Shown here: positions 42,241 to 50,453 of the stretch, piece by piece
Position numbering within the stretch: position 1 is the stretch's first letter
Layout of the letters: every line of letters begins with the position of its first letter
Assembly: GCA_035943635.1 (NCBI GenBank)
Contig: DASZBX010000028.1
Location: 32,295-96,294, forward strand
Source of the DNA: DASZBX01 sp035943635
GTDB lineage: Bacteria; Actinomycetota; Actinomycetes; Streptomycetales; Catenulisporaceae
Reading direction: 5' to 3'
DNA length: 64,000 nucleotides
The notes under the pieces: generated by a model
What the model saw: only the letters and a program-made list of their open reading frames with translations
Told to the model about the DNA's origin: nothing
Database searches by the model: none
Translations under genes and position numbers: made by a program

Positions 42241-43347
42241 ATGACTTTCGCGTGGATCGACATCCGCAACACCCCCCTGGACCAGCGCGAGGCCGTGGTC
42301 GACGCGGCCGTGCACGCCCGGCTCGGCGGCGTGCTGTCCGACGACCCCGGCCTGCTGGCCTCGCTGCCCCCGACCCTGACCGGCGTGTTCGCGCCCGGCA
42401 CCGGCCCGGCCGAGGCCGCGGACCTGGCCGACCACCAGGTGCTCGCCACCGTCGTGGCCGACCGCGACCAGCTCGACGCGCTGGTGGCCGGCGCCGGGGA
42501 GCACACCGCCGCGTGGGTGGACGTGCGCGACGACCGCACGCTGCGCCTGGCCTGCGCCGCCGCGGTGGCGCTGCCGTGGACCGTGGTCTACTTCGCCGAC
42601 CCGACCAAGATCCCGCTGGAGATCGTGCTGGCCGCCGCGGACCGCGCACCCGGCCGGCTGATCACCGTGTGCGCCGGCCTGGAGGAGGCCGGGATCGTCG
42701 TGGACGTGCTCGAACGCGGCTCCGAAGGGGTGCTGCTGGCCCCGGCCGACGCCGCGACCGTGTTCGAACTCTCCCGCCTGCTCACCGGCGACTCCCCGGA
42801 CCTGGCCCTGACCACCCTGACCGTGGACGGCATCGAACACCACGGCCTGGGCGACCGGGTGTGCGTGGACACCTGCTCGCACTTCATGGAGGACGAAGGC
42901 ATCCTGGTCGGGTCCTTCTCCACCGGATTCGTCCTGTGCTGCAGCGAAACCCACCCGCTGCCGTACATGCCGACCCGGCCCTTCCGGGTCAACGCCGGAG
43001 CGCTGCACTCCTACGTGCTGGGCCCGGAGAACCACACCAACTATCTCAGTGAGCTGCGGTCCGGGTCGACCGTGCTCGCGGTCGACGCCGACGGGCGCAC
43101 CCGCCGGGTGGTGGTCGGCCGGGCGAAGCTGGAGTCCCGCCCGCTGCTGACCATCACCGCGCACGCCGGCGACGGGACCGTGGTCAGCCTGACCGTGCAG
43201 GACGACTGGCACGTGCGGGTGCTCGGCCCCGGCGGCAAGGTCCTGAACGTCACCGAACTCCGAGCCGGCGACGAACTTCTCGGCTACCTGGCCACCGACC
43301 AGCGGCACGTCGGCATGCCGATCGGCGAGTTCTGCCGGGAACTGTGA
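42241..43347 (+). CDS. griH: DHQ synthase II-type / GriH-like 3-amino-4-hydroxybenzoate synthase
   Basis: 368 residues, start ATG at 42241. It matches the 3-dehydroquinate synthase II family: a short N-terminal barrel part, then the diagnostic C-terminal half with GDRVCVDTC, EGILVGSFSTGFVL, RPFRVNAGALHSYV, YLSELRSG and VGRAKLESRPLL. GriH of grixazone biosynthesis converts the GriI product to 3,4-AHBA; the archaeal enzymes make dehydroquinate. Pairing with a GriI-type aldolase in a biosynthetic operon argues for 3,4-AHBA. It is 62 bases behind the aldolase, and its last base is the first base of the next start codon. Confidence 0.88.
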   Translation: MTFAWIDIRNTPLDQREAVVDAAVHARLGGVLSDDPGLLASLPPTLTGVFAPGTGPAEAADLADHQVLATVVADRDQLDALVAGAGEHTAAWVDVRDDRTLRLACAAAVALPWTVVYFADPTKIPLEIVLAAADRAPGRLITVCAGLEEAGIVVDVLERGSEGVLLAPADAATVFELSRLLTGDSPDLALTTLTVDGIEHHGLGDRVCVDTCSHFMEDEGILVGSFSTGFVLCCSETHPLPYMPTRPFRVNAGALHSYVLGPENHTNYLSELRSGSTVLAVDADGRTRRVVVGRAKLESRPLLTITAHAGDGTVVSLTVQDDWHVRVLGPGGKVLNVTELRAGDELLGYLATDQRHVGMPIGEFCREL

Positions 43348-44738
43348 TGGCCGCCCGCATGCGGGACCTGATACGCGACCTGTTCGACGCCCACCCCGGC
43401 CCGCTGCCGTACCTGACCTGCCAGGACATGACCCTGACACGCGACGCGGTCGACGCCGGGGCCGCGTTCGAGGAGTCGGTGTTCGACGCGTCCGGCGTCG
43501 GGGAGGGCTCGACCGTCCTGCTCCAGGTCCCGCCCAGCCGCACCATGATCGAGGCCTTGTTCGCCCTGTGGCGCCTGGGCGCCCAGGTGATGCTGGTGGA
43601 CCACCGGTTCACCGACGCCGAGGTGACCGGGTTGCGGCAGCTGTGCCGCCCGCAGTTCAGCGTGCGCGGCACCGCGGGCGGCCGCCTGGTGCTCGGCTTC
43701 CGCGAACGCTACGAACTGGTCACCTCCCACCACGCCGACGGCCGCCGGGCCGACACCGCGCACCGGCTGGTGCAGTTCAGCTCCGGATCCACCGGCGTGC
43801 CCAAGGTGATCGGCCGCACCCCGCAGTCGCTGGCCGACGAGGTCACCCGGTTCACCCAGATCCCCGGGATGCCCGGCGCCGGGGACGCGGTGCTGCTGCT
43901 CAGCTCGACCGCGCACAGCTTCGGCCTGGTCGCAGGACTCTTGTACTCCCTGGCCGCCGGGGTCGGCGTGGTGTTCGCCCCCACGGTCTCGGCCCGGGCG
44001 ATCCTGGACGCCGCCGCCCGCGCCGACGTCGCCGCGATCTTCGGCACGCCGTTCCACTTCGAACTGCTCGGCACCGTCCCGCTCGGGCCCGACCTGCCGA
44101 GCCTGCGCACCGCGGTGTCCGGCGGCGAACTGATGCCGGCGCAGGTCGCCGCCGCGTTCGCCGAACGCTTCGGCCTCAGTATCGGCCAGTCCTATGGCAC
44201 CACCGAGACCGGCGTGGTCGCGATGGACACCGCCGGGCCCGCCCACCCCTCGGTCGGGCCGCCCGCGCCCGGCATCGAGGTGCGCGCGGCCGACGGCGAA
44301 CTGGAGGTACGGCTGCCAGACGGCTCGCCCTACCTGCGCGGCCCGGACGAGGGCCGGTACGTCGACGGCTGGCTGCGCACCCGGGACCGGGCCGAGATCG
44401 GCCCGGACGGCCAGATCCGGCTGTCCGGGCGCGGCGACTCGCTGGTCGTGATCGGCGGCCTGAAGATCGACCTGCTGGAGGTGGAGGCCGCCCTGCGCGC
44501 CCACCCCGGGGTGCGCGAGGCCGTCGTCGTGCACACCACGGCGATCGAGGCCTACGTGTCCGTCGACCCCGGCGGCCCCGGCGCCTCCGACCTGGTCCGC
44601 TGGTGCCGCCAGCAGCTGGCCGGGGTCAAGGTGCCCCGGCTGGTGCACGTCCTGCCCGCGCTCCCGCGCACCCCCAACGGCAAGCTCGTGCGCCGCGCCG
44701 CGGTCCTGCGCGCGGCCGACCCGGTCCCCACCGCCTGA
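43347..44738 (+). CDS. ANL-superfamily acyl ligase, probable 3,4-AHBA:carrier-protein ligase
   Basis: 463 residues, compact for an ANL enzyme, with the ATG at 43347 overlapping the previous stop. Adenylation motifs: A3 as FSSGSTGVPK, the A5 region as YGTTETG, the hinge region RGDSLVVIGGLKID and the A10 lysine in TPNGKLVR. It would activate a carboxylic acid as the AMP ester and pass it to a thiol. Between the 3,4-AHBA genes and two acyl carrier protein genes, the best guess is loading of 3,4-AHBA (or a derivative) onto one of those carriers. A CoA-ligase role is also possible. Confidence 0.85.
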   Translation: MAARMRDLIRDLFDAHPGPLPYLTCQDMTLTRDAVDAGAAFEESVFDASGVGEGSTVLLQVPPSRTMIEALFALWRLGAQVMLVDHRFTDAEVTGLRQLCRPQFSVRGTAGGRLVLGFRERYELVTSHHADGRRADTAHRLVQFSSGSTGVPKVIGRTPQSLADEVTRFTQIPGMPGAGDAVLLLSSTAHSFGLVAGLLYSLAAGVGVVFAPTVSARAILDAAARADVAAIFGTPFHFELLGTVPLGPDLPSLRTAVSGGELMPAQVAAAFAERFGLSIGQSYGTTETGVVAMDTAGPAHPSVGPPAPGIEVRAADGELEVRLPDGSPYLRGPDEGRYVDGWLRTRDRAEIGPDGQIRLSGRGDSLVVIGGLKIDLLEVEAALRAHPGVREAVVVHTTAIEAYVSVDPGGPGASDLVRWCRQQLAGVKVPRLVHVLPALPRTPNGKLVRRAAVLRAADPVPTA

Positions 44739-44793
44739 CCCGCGACCCCCGCAACTGCGCGACACCGAGACCCTGCGAAAGGCACCGAACACC

Positions 44794-45066
44794 ATGCCCG
44801 TCAACCTCGAAGACGAGATCCGCCGGTTCGTGCTCACCACCGTGAGCCAGGACATGAACCACCCGCTGGACGACTGGGAGTCCACCGAGGACAGCCCGCT
44901 GGGCAGCGGCGGCCTGGACCTGGACTCGCTCGGCCTGATCGAGCTGACCATCCGGCTCGAACAGCGCTTCAACGTGCAGTTCCCGGAGACCGACATCGAA
45001 CCGTTCGGCGCGATGACCCTGCACGACCTGGTGGCCGACCTGGTCGGCCGGGGCGCCGCGGCATGA
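44794..45066 (+). CDS. Acyl carrier protein
   Basis: 90 residues. A GAAAGG site precedes the ATG at 44794. The phosphopantetheine serine lies in GGLDLDSLGLIEL (about residue 45), followed by the recognition helix RLEQRFNVQFPE. It has the acidic, single-domain form of type II PKS/FAS carriers. It overlaps the second carrier gene by four bases. It likely carries the aryl starter or the growing chain. Confidence 0.9.
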   Translation: MPVNLEDEIRRFVLTTVSQDMNHPLDDWESTEDSPLGSGGLDLDSLGLIELTIRLEQRFNVQFPETDIEPFGAMTLHDLVADLVGRGAAA

Positions 45067-45368
45067 CCGAGCGGACCGCGGCCGCCGACCGGCCGGCCGC
45101 CGGGGCCGACCCGGCGAACGCGGGGACCGAGGACGTCCGGGCCCTGCTGGCCGACCCGAAACTCCTGGCCCACCTGCCCGGCGACTTCGGCGACGACACG
45201 CAGCTGGCCCTGGACTCCCTCGGCCTGGTCTGGCTGCTGCACCTGATCGAGAACCGCTACGGCCTGGTGCTCACCGCCTCCGAGGAGCTGCTGACCGAGT
45301 TCGACTCGGTCCGCGGCATCACCGAGGGACTGCGGCGCGCGGCCCGGGAGGGCGTCGGCGATGCCTGA
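45063..45368 (+). CDS. Second, divergent acyl carrier protein
   Basis: 101 residues. A Pro/Ala-rich N-terminal extension of about 20 residues precedes a carrier fold with the attachment motif LALDSLGLVWLL and helix LIENRYGLVLTASEEL. It is clearly different in sequence from the carrier gene just upstream, so the two probably have separate tasks, such as one for the starter and one for the extender. It overlaps both neighbours (ATGA with the upstream carrier; eight bases with the ketosynthase). Confidence 0.85.
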   Translation: MTERTAAADRPAAGADPANAGTEDVRALLADPKLLAHLPGDFGDDTQLALDSLGLVWLLHLIENRYGLVLTASEELLTEFDSVRGITEGLRRAAREGVGDA

Positions 45369-46536
45369 GGTGGTGGTCACCGGGTACGGCGTGCGCACCG
45401 CGTTCGGCGCGGGCGCGGCGGCCGTGCGCCGCGGCGTGTTCGCCGGGACGCCCGCGTTCGCCCCGACCACCCGGTTCGACACCCGCCCGTTCCGCACCGC
45501 GGCAGCCGCCACCGACGGCGCCCCCGGGCCGCGCCCGCTGCGCGAGGTGCTCGGGGAGTGCGCCGAGGAGGCGGTGGCCATGGCCGGACTGCCCCGCGGC
45601 GGCGACACGGCCGTGCTCGTGGGCACCGGCGGCGACTTCACCGGCCTCACCCGGTTCTGGCGCGGCGCCGGCGCCGAACCGGCACCCGGCCCGGATGCCG
45701 AACCGGCCGCCCCGGTCGCCGAGTCCGTGCCCGCGCGGCAGGCGGACCTGCTGGCCGAGCGGATCGGCGCGCAGGGGCGGCGGTTGGCGTTCACCAACGC
45801 GTGCGTGGCCTCGGCCACCGCGCTCATCCACGGCTGCCGCCTGATCGAGGCCGGGCTCGCCGACGCGGTCCTGTGCGCGGGCGGCTACCTGGTCGAAGAG
45901 GAGAACTTCGCCAAGTTCGACTCCGGCATGGCCTTCTCCCGGGACGGCGCGGTCCGCCCGTTCAGCGCCGACCGCAGCGGCCTGCTGCTCGGCGACGGCG
46001 CCGCCGCGATCGTGCTGGAATCGGCCGCCGCCGCCCGCCGCCGGGGCTCCAAGCCCCTGGCCGCGGTGGCCGGCTGGGGCGCCGCCGGCGATGCCCACCA
46101 CCTGGCCCGCCCGCACCCCGAAGCCTCCGGCCTGGTCAGCGCGGCCCGCCAGGCCCTGCGCCGAGCCGGGGACCCCGATGGCGAGCAGGTGGACTACGTC
46201 AACGCCCACGGCACCGCGACGAAACCCAACGACATCGCCGAAACCCGGGGCCTGCACACGGTTTTCGCCGCCCGCGCCGACCAGGTCCCGGTCAGCTCCA
46301 CCAAGGGCGCCACCGGGCACCTGCTGGAGGCCGCCGGAGCGGTCGAGTTCGTGATCACCCTGCTGGCGCTGCGCGACGGCGTGCTCCCGCCCACCGCCGG
46401 ATTCACCACCGCCGGGCCCGGCTGCGACCTGGATTACGTGCCCAACCGGCCGCGCCCGGCCGACCTGCGGCGCGCCCTGACCGTGAACGCCGCGTTCGGC
46501 GGGGCCAACACCGCGCTGCTGCTGGAGCGCCGATGA
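45361..46536 (+). CDS. Type II beta-ketoacyl synthase (FabF-like KS)
   Basis: 391 residues, one full thiolase-fold ketosynthase. All catalytic residues are present: Cys in TNACVASATA, the first His in NAHGTATKPND, Lys and the second His in STKGATGHLLEAAG. GGANTALLLE forms the C-terminal loop. The acidic, compact sequence resembles KS subunits of aryl polyene and other highly reducing type II systems more than housekeeping FabF. With the next gene as partner it should do decarboxylative condensation on an ACP-bound aryl acid. Confidence 0.9.
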   Translation: MPEVVVTGYGVRTAFGAGAAAVRRGVFAGTPAFAPTTRFDTRPFRTAAAATDGAPGPRPLREVLGECAEEAVAMAGLPRGGDTAVLVGTGGDFTGLTRFWRGAGAEPAPGPDAEPAAPVAESVPARQADLLAERIGAQGRRLAFTNACVASATALIHGCRLIEAGLADAVLCAGGYLVEEENFAKFDSGMAFSRDGAVRPFSADRSGLLLGDGAAAIVLESAAAARRRGSKPLAAVAGWGAAGDAHHLARPHPEASGLVSAARQALRRAGDPDGEQVDYVNAHGTATKPNDIAETRGLHTVFAARADQVPVSSTKGATGHLLEAAGAVEFVITLLALRDGVLPPTAGFTTAGPGCDLDYVPNRPRPADLRRALTVNAAFGGANTALLLERR

Positions 46537-47288
46537 CCACGACCAGCACACCGACCGTCCCGCTCAGCGTCGACGGGCTGCGCGTCCTGGCCGCAGCCGT
46601 GGCCGGGCCGGGATATCCGGACAGTGCGCCGCCGCTGAACGACTTCGTCGAATCGGAGTTCAACCCGCTGGTGTACCGCGCCGCCTGGCCGTGCCTGTCA
46701 GGGCTCTTCGAGCCCGGTCGAGAAAACCGCGGCGGCCAGGCAGATCCGGGCGCGCGCACCGGCCTGATCCTGGGCAGCCACATCGGCGACGCCACCACAC
46801 TCGATCTGGCCAGCCGCCAACTGGTCGCAGGGCGCGTACACAACGCGATCCTGTTCATGCAGGCGACCGCGAACGCCGTGCTCGGGCACCTGAGCCGCGA
46901 ATTCGCCATGACCGGCCCGCTGCTCGCCCTGTCCACGCCGGACGTCTCCGGCGAACTGCTGGACGCCGCGCGCCTGTGGCTGGCCGACGGCGACCTGGAC
47001 CGGGTGCTGATCGTCGGCGTCGAGCTGACCGGCACCGACCGCTCCGCGGCGGCGCACCGCGAACTGGGCACCAACCCGCCGGAGACCGACCTGGCCGTGG
47101 CCCTGCTGCTCGCCCGCGAGGACACGCCCAGCGCGCCACCAGAAGCCCGCTCGGCCGTACCGCCCGGCCAGGGCCGCGGACTCGGACTGCTGCTGAGCCT
47201 GGCCACGATCGCCCACCCACTTGCCGGACCCCATGATTCCGCCGACTCCGCCGATGCCGGAGCCGAACCCCGAGGAGCACACCAGTGA
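46533..47288 (+). CDS. Short, Cys-less ketosynthase-like protein (chain-length-factor-like)
   Basis: 251 residues. It matches only the N-terminal half of the ketosynthase fold, as in the short KS-like domain family (Ketoacyl-synt_2) that includes the partner subunits of aryl polyene systems. The hallmark GPLLALSTPDVSG aligns with the nucleophile region of active KSs, but Pro replaces the catalytic Cys. The His/Lys half of the fold is absent, so it should be inactive itself and pair with the KS encoded directly upstream (ATGA overlap). Its C-terminus is low-complexity. The start of the next gene overlaps its stop (GTGA). Confidence 0.75.
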   Translation: MTTTSTPTVPLSVDGLRVLAAAVAGPGYPDSAPPLNDFVESEFNPLVYRAAWPCLSGLFEPGRENRGGQADPGARTGLILGSHIGDATTLDLASRQLVAGRVHNAILFMQATANAVLGHLSREFAMTGPLLALSTPDVSGELLDAARLWLADGDLDRVLIVGVELTGTDRSAAAHRELGTNPPETDLAVALLLAREDTPSAPPEARSAVPPGQGRGLGLLLSLATIAHPLAGPHDSADSADAGAEPRGAHQ

Positions 47289-48982
47289 TCACCAAACAGG
47301 AACGGGCCCAGATCCTCGGCGACCCGGAACTGGGCGCCGGCAACGTGATCCACCGGCTCACCGAGTACGGGCGCCCCCTGGACGACCAAGTCCTGTTCAC
47401 CGACGGAACCTGGCTCGCCCCCGACGGCACCCACCCGCAGGCCCTCACCCTCGGCCAGCTGCACGAGGTCGTCGCCACCTACGCCGGCTGGTACCACGCG
47501 CACGGCGTGCGCCCCCGCGACCCGGTCGCCATCCAGACCTACTCCAGCACCGAGTTCGCGATCAACTTCCTGGCGCTGACCTCGCTCGGCGCGATCCCGT
47601 CGTTCGTCAACGGCAACGTGCGCCCGCAGATCGCCCGCGAGTACGTGCGCCGGCAGGGCGTGGTCGGCGCCATCACCGACCAGGCGCACCACGCCACGCT
47701 CGGCAGCGGCGAAGGCGACCTGCACCTCGGCTTCCACATCACCGCCGCCGACATCCGGGCCGACCAGCGCCAACCGGTGCCCGCGAACTACCCGTACCGG
47801 CACCACGCGAGCGACCCGATCATCATCTCGCACTCCTCCGGCACGACCGGCATGCCCAAAGCCGTCCCGCACACCCACGAAACCCTGCTCTACGCGCAGC
47901 TGCACCGGCTCAAGCTGTCCGTCGGCGGCGGCATGGGCCGCCTGCTGGTGGCGCTGCCCGGGTCGCACAACGCGGCGATGTCCGTGATGATGTTCGGGTT
48001 CCTGCTGCGCTCCCCGGTCAAACTGCTCTCCAGCCAGCGCGGCGCGGACGTGCTCGACGGCATCGAGCAGTTCCACCCCACCACGGTTTTCGCGTTCGCC
48101 GGGACCTACGGCGAGATGGCCACCAGCGACCTGGCAAGCCGTGACCTGGCCAGCGTCGAGGCCTGGTACAACACCGGCGACGCCGCCCACGAGGCCCATG
48201 TCCGGGAACTGATCGCCCAGGGCAGCCACGAGACCATCGGCCGCGACCTGGTACGCCGCCGGGTCCCCGGATCAGTGTTCACCGACGGCCTGGGTTCCTC
48301 GGAGACCGGATACTCCCTCTTCCACAACGGGCACAGGCCCGGCAGCGAGTCCTACGGCCGCTGCGTGGGCAAACCGATCAGCTTCGCCCAGGCCGCGGTG
48401 CTCTCCGAGGACGGCCGCCCGCTGCCGCCCGGCGAGGTCGGGCGCCTGGGCGTGCGCTCGCCCACGCTGACCCCCGGCTACTGGAACGACACGCTCACCT
48501 TCCACCGGCTGCGCCTGGGCGGGTACTGGCTGACCGGGGACCTGTCCTACCAGGACGAGCAGGGCAACTTCTACCACCTGGACCGCGCCCCCGACGCCGT
48601 GCGCACGGCCGGCGGCATCGTGTTCAGCACCCGCACCGAGGAACTGCTGCTGCGCGAACTGCCCGACCTGGACGACTGCACCGTGGTCGCCGTGGCCGAC
48701 GACGGGGTGAACGCCGGGTGGGACGGCGACGGCCTCGCCGAGGCCTACGTCCTGATCCAGGTCGCCCCCGGCGCGCAGCCGGCCGACGACGCGGCCTGGA
48801 CCGCACGGATCAACCAGGCCCTGGCCGCGCACGCATTCCCCTTGGTGGCCAAGGCGTTGCTGATGGACGCCGGCGACGTGGTCAAGGGCGCGACCGGCAA
48901 GGTGCTCAAGCGGGAACTGCGCGAACGGTTCCAGGCCAGGGTGGCGTCCGGCGAGCTGACCGTCAGCGCAGAACGCCGATGA
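47285..48982 (+). CDS. ANL-superfamily enzyme, candidate CreM/AvaA6-type diazotase (or acyl ligase)
   Basis: 565 residues, GTG start overlapping the previous stop. A full-length adenylating enzyme: A3 ISHSSGTTGMPK, A5 region GLGSSETGYSLF, A7 WLTGDLSYQDEQGNFYHLD, A8-like RTAGGIVFSTRTEELLL and A10 lysine in KGATGKVLKREL. CreM in the cremeomycin pathway and AvaA6 in avenalumic acid synthesis are ANL relatives that use ATP and nitrite to diazotise an aromatic amine. The operon encodes both the nitrite source (50450-53931) and an aminophenol route (41414-43347), which makes this gene the best diazotase candidate. The other ANL enzyme (43347) then fits acyl loading. The assignment is by context; ordinary CoA-ligase activity cannot be excluded. 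Confidence 0.72.
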   Translation: MITKQERAQILGDPELGAGNVIHRLTEYGRPLDDQVLFTDGTWLAPDGTHPQALTLGQLHEVVATYAGWYHAHGVRPRDPVAIQTYSSTEFAINFLALTSLGAIPSFVNGNVRPQIAREYVRRQGVVGAITDQAHHATLGSGEGDLHLGFHITAADIRADQRQPVPANYPYRHHASDPIIISHSSGTTGMPKAVPHTHETLLYAQLHRLKLSVGGGMGRLLVALPGSHNAAMSVMMFGFLLRSPVKLLSSQRGADVLDGIEQFHPTTVFAFAGTYGEMATSDLASRDLASVEAWYNTGDAAHEAHVRELIAQGSHETIGRDLVRRRVPGSVFTDGLGSSETGYSLFHNGHRPGSESYGRCVGKPISFAQAAVLSEDGRPLPPGEVGRLGVRSPTLTPGYWNDTLTFHRLRLGGYWLTGDLSYQDEQGNFYHLDRAPDAVRTAGGIVFSTRTEELLLRELPDLDDCTVVAVADDGVNAGWDGDGLAEAYVLIQVAPGAQPADDAAWTARINQALAAHAFPLVAKALLMDAGDVVKGATGKVLKRELRERFQARVASGELTVSAERR

Positions 48983-49524
48983 CCGAGCCCGCACCCCGCA
49001 CCGAGACCTCACCCGAGGCGATGGAGGTGTACCGGCAGTGGTGGCTGCACGACGCCCGCTGGTACCAGGGCGTCGCCGAACGGTTCGGCTACGCGGCGGC
49101 CAACGAGATCAACGCCGAGGCGATGCGCTACGTGGCCACCCACGTCGGCCGACGCGTGGCCCGCCAGTCCGGCGGCAAACCCCCGGAGAGCATCGAGGAA
49201 CTGCGCCGCCGCTACGACGCGTGCACGGACAAGATGTTCCCCACCCAGCTGCGCGACGGCGGCACCCAGGTCCTGGACGACGACCTGATCGAACTGACCA
49301 TGCGGCAGAACTTCGCCGTCACCATGGTCCGGATGGCCGGGTCCTTAGACGGCTACGAGTGCCCGTGCACGCAGATCCACGCCGGCTGGTCGGACGGGCT
49401 CGGCGTCGCGCTGACGGAGAACCGGGCCACCAGCTGCCTGCGCCACGGCGACCCGGCCTGCCGCCTGCTGATGCGGGTCGCCCCCGACCTGGCGCCGGAA
49501 CCCAAGCCCGAGCAGGAGGACTGA
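48979..49524 (+). CDS. ATC-hydrolase/DUF6125-like protein with a Cys-rich C-terminal segment
   Basis: 181 residues. The N-terminal helical part (WWLHDARWYQGVAERFG, ANEINAEAM) resembles the L-2-amino-thiazoline-4-carboxylate hydrolase / DUF6125 group. The C-terminal part has YECPC and SCLRHGDPACRL, similar to the Cys-containing end of V4R (4-vinyl reductase) small-molecule-binding domains. Four of its five cysteines cluster there, which could bind a metal. No function is known to me for such proteins in this context. Leu123 is a TTA codon (49345-49347), the only one I found in the operon. Four-base overlap with the upstream gene and a two-base gap downstream. Confidence 0.65.
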   Translation: MTEPAPRTETSPEAMEVYRQWWLHDARWYQGVAERFGYAAANEINAEAMRYVATHVGRRVARQSGGKPPESIEELRRRYDACTDKMFPTQLRDGGTQVLDDDLIELTMRQNFAVTMVRMAGSLDGYECPCTQIHAGWSDGLGVALTENRATSCLRHGDPACRLLMRVAPDLAPEPKPEQED

Positions 49525-49526
49525 TC

Positions 49527-50453
49527 ATGCGCATCGCGCTCGCCGGGGCCACCGGCGTGATCGGCCGCGCCCTGTCGCCGGTGCTGCGAGAGCACGGCCA
49601 CCAGGTGACCGCCCTGGTCCGCGACCCGGAACGGGCCGCGGACCAGGCCCGCACCGGGATCTGGGACGACGTCGTGGTCGCCGACGCGCTCGACCCGCTG
49701 GCTGTGCGCGACGCGATCGTGACCGCGCGCCCGGACGCGGTCGTGCACCAGCTGTCGGCGTTGCGCGGCAACACGCCCGACGCCGTGGAACGCACCGCGC
49801 GGCTGCGCACCGAGGGCACCGCGAACCTGATCACCGCGGCCCGCGCGGCCGGGGTGCGGCGCCTGGTCGTGCAGAGCATCGCGTTCGCCGCGGCCCCGGT
49901 CGGCGCCCCGGTGGTCGACGAGGACGCTCCCCTGTACCTGGACGCGCCGGATCCGGGCTGGGCGCAGACCGTGGGCGCGGTCGCCGAACTGGAACGGCTG
50001 GTGTCCGGCGTGCGGGACATCGCCGGCGTCGTGCTGCGGTACGGCACGCTCTACGGGCCGGCCACGCACTACGACCCGGCCGGGCCGTTCGCCGACACGG
50101 TGGCCCGCGGCAGGTTCCCGCTGCCCGGCACCGGCGCCGGGATCACCTCGTTCCTGCACGTCGACGACGCCGCCTCGGCCGCCCTGGCCGCGCTGGAGTC
50201 GACCGTGACAGGGGTCTTCCACATCACCGACGACGAACCGGCCGCGGCCGGGATCTGGTTGCCCGCCTACGCCCGGCACGTCGGCGGCCCGGTACCGCGC
50301 CCGGTGCCCGAGGCGATGGCCGAACGGCTGCTGGGCTGGTTCACCGCGCATCAGATGACTGATCGGCGCGGCGCCGACAACGCCCGCGCCCGGCAGCTGC
50401 TGGGCTGGAAACCGGCCCGGACCAGCTGGCGGCAGGAGTGGACCGGCGCATGA
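49527..50453 (+). CDS. NAD(P)-dependent epimerase/dehydratase-family oxidoreductase
   Basis: 308 residues, an extended SDR. The N-terminal nucleotide motif is GATGVIGR (residues 7-14), and VVHQLSA and LRYGTLYGP follow as in atypical NAD-epimerase/NmrA-like proteins. At the usual catalytic YxxxK site no clear Tyr/Lys pair is visible, so it may bind NAD(P)H without acting as a standard alcohol dehydrogenase. In the avenalumic acid pathway a reductase removes the diazo group by NADPH hydride transfer after diazotisation; this gene could play that role, but the link is by context only. It directly precedes the nitrite-forming gene pair. Confidence 0.78.
   Translation: MRIALAGATGVIGRALSPVLREHGHQVTALVRDPERAADQARTGIWDDVVVADALDPLAVRDAIVTARPDAVVHQLSALRGNTPDAVERTARLRTEGTANLITAARAAGVRRLVVQSIAFAAAPVGAPVVDEDAPLYLDAPDPGWAQTVGAVAELERLVSGVRDIAGVVLRYGTLYGPATHYDPAGPFADTVARGRFPLPGTGAGITSFLHVDDAASAALAALESTVTGVFHITDDEPAAAGIWLPAYARHVGGPVPRPVPEAMAERLLGWFTAHQMTDRRGADNARARQLLGWKPARTSWRQEWTGA

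Noticed and set aside
43284..45827. 847-codon minus-strand frame over the ligase and carrier genes
   Set aside because: Antisense of well-supported genes with the expected third-position bias on the plus strand.
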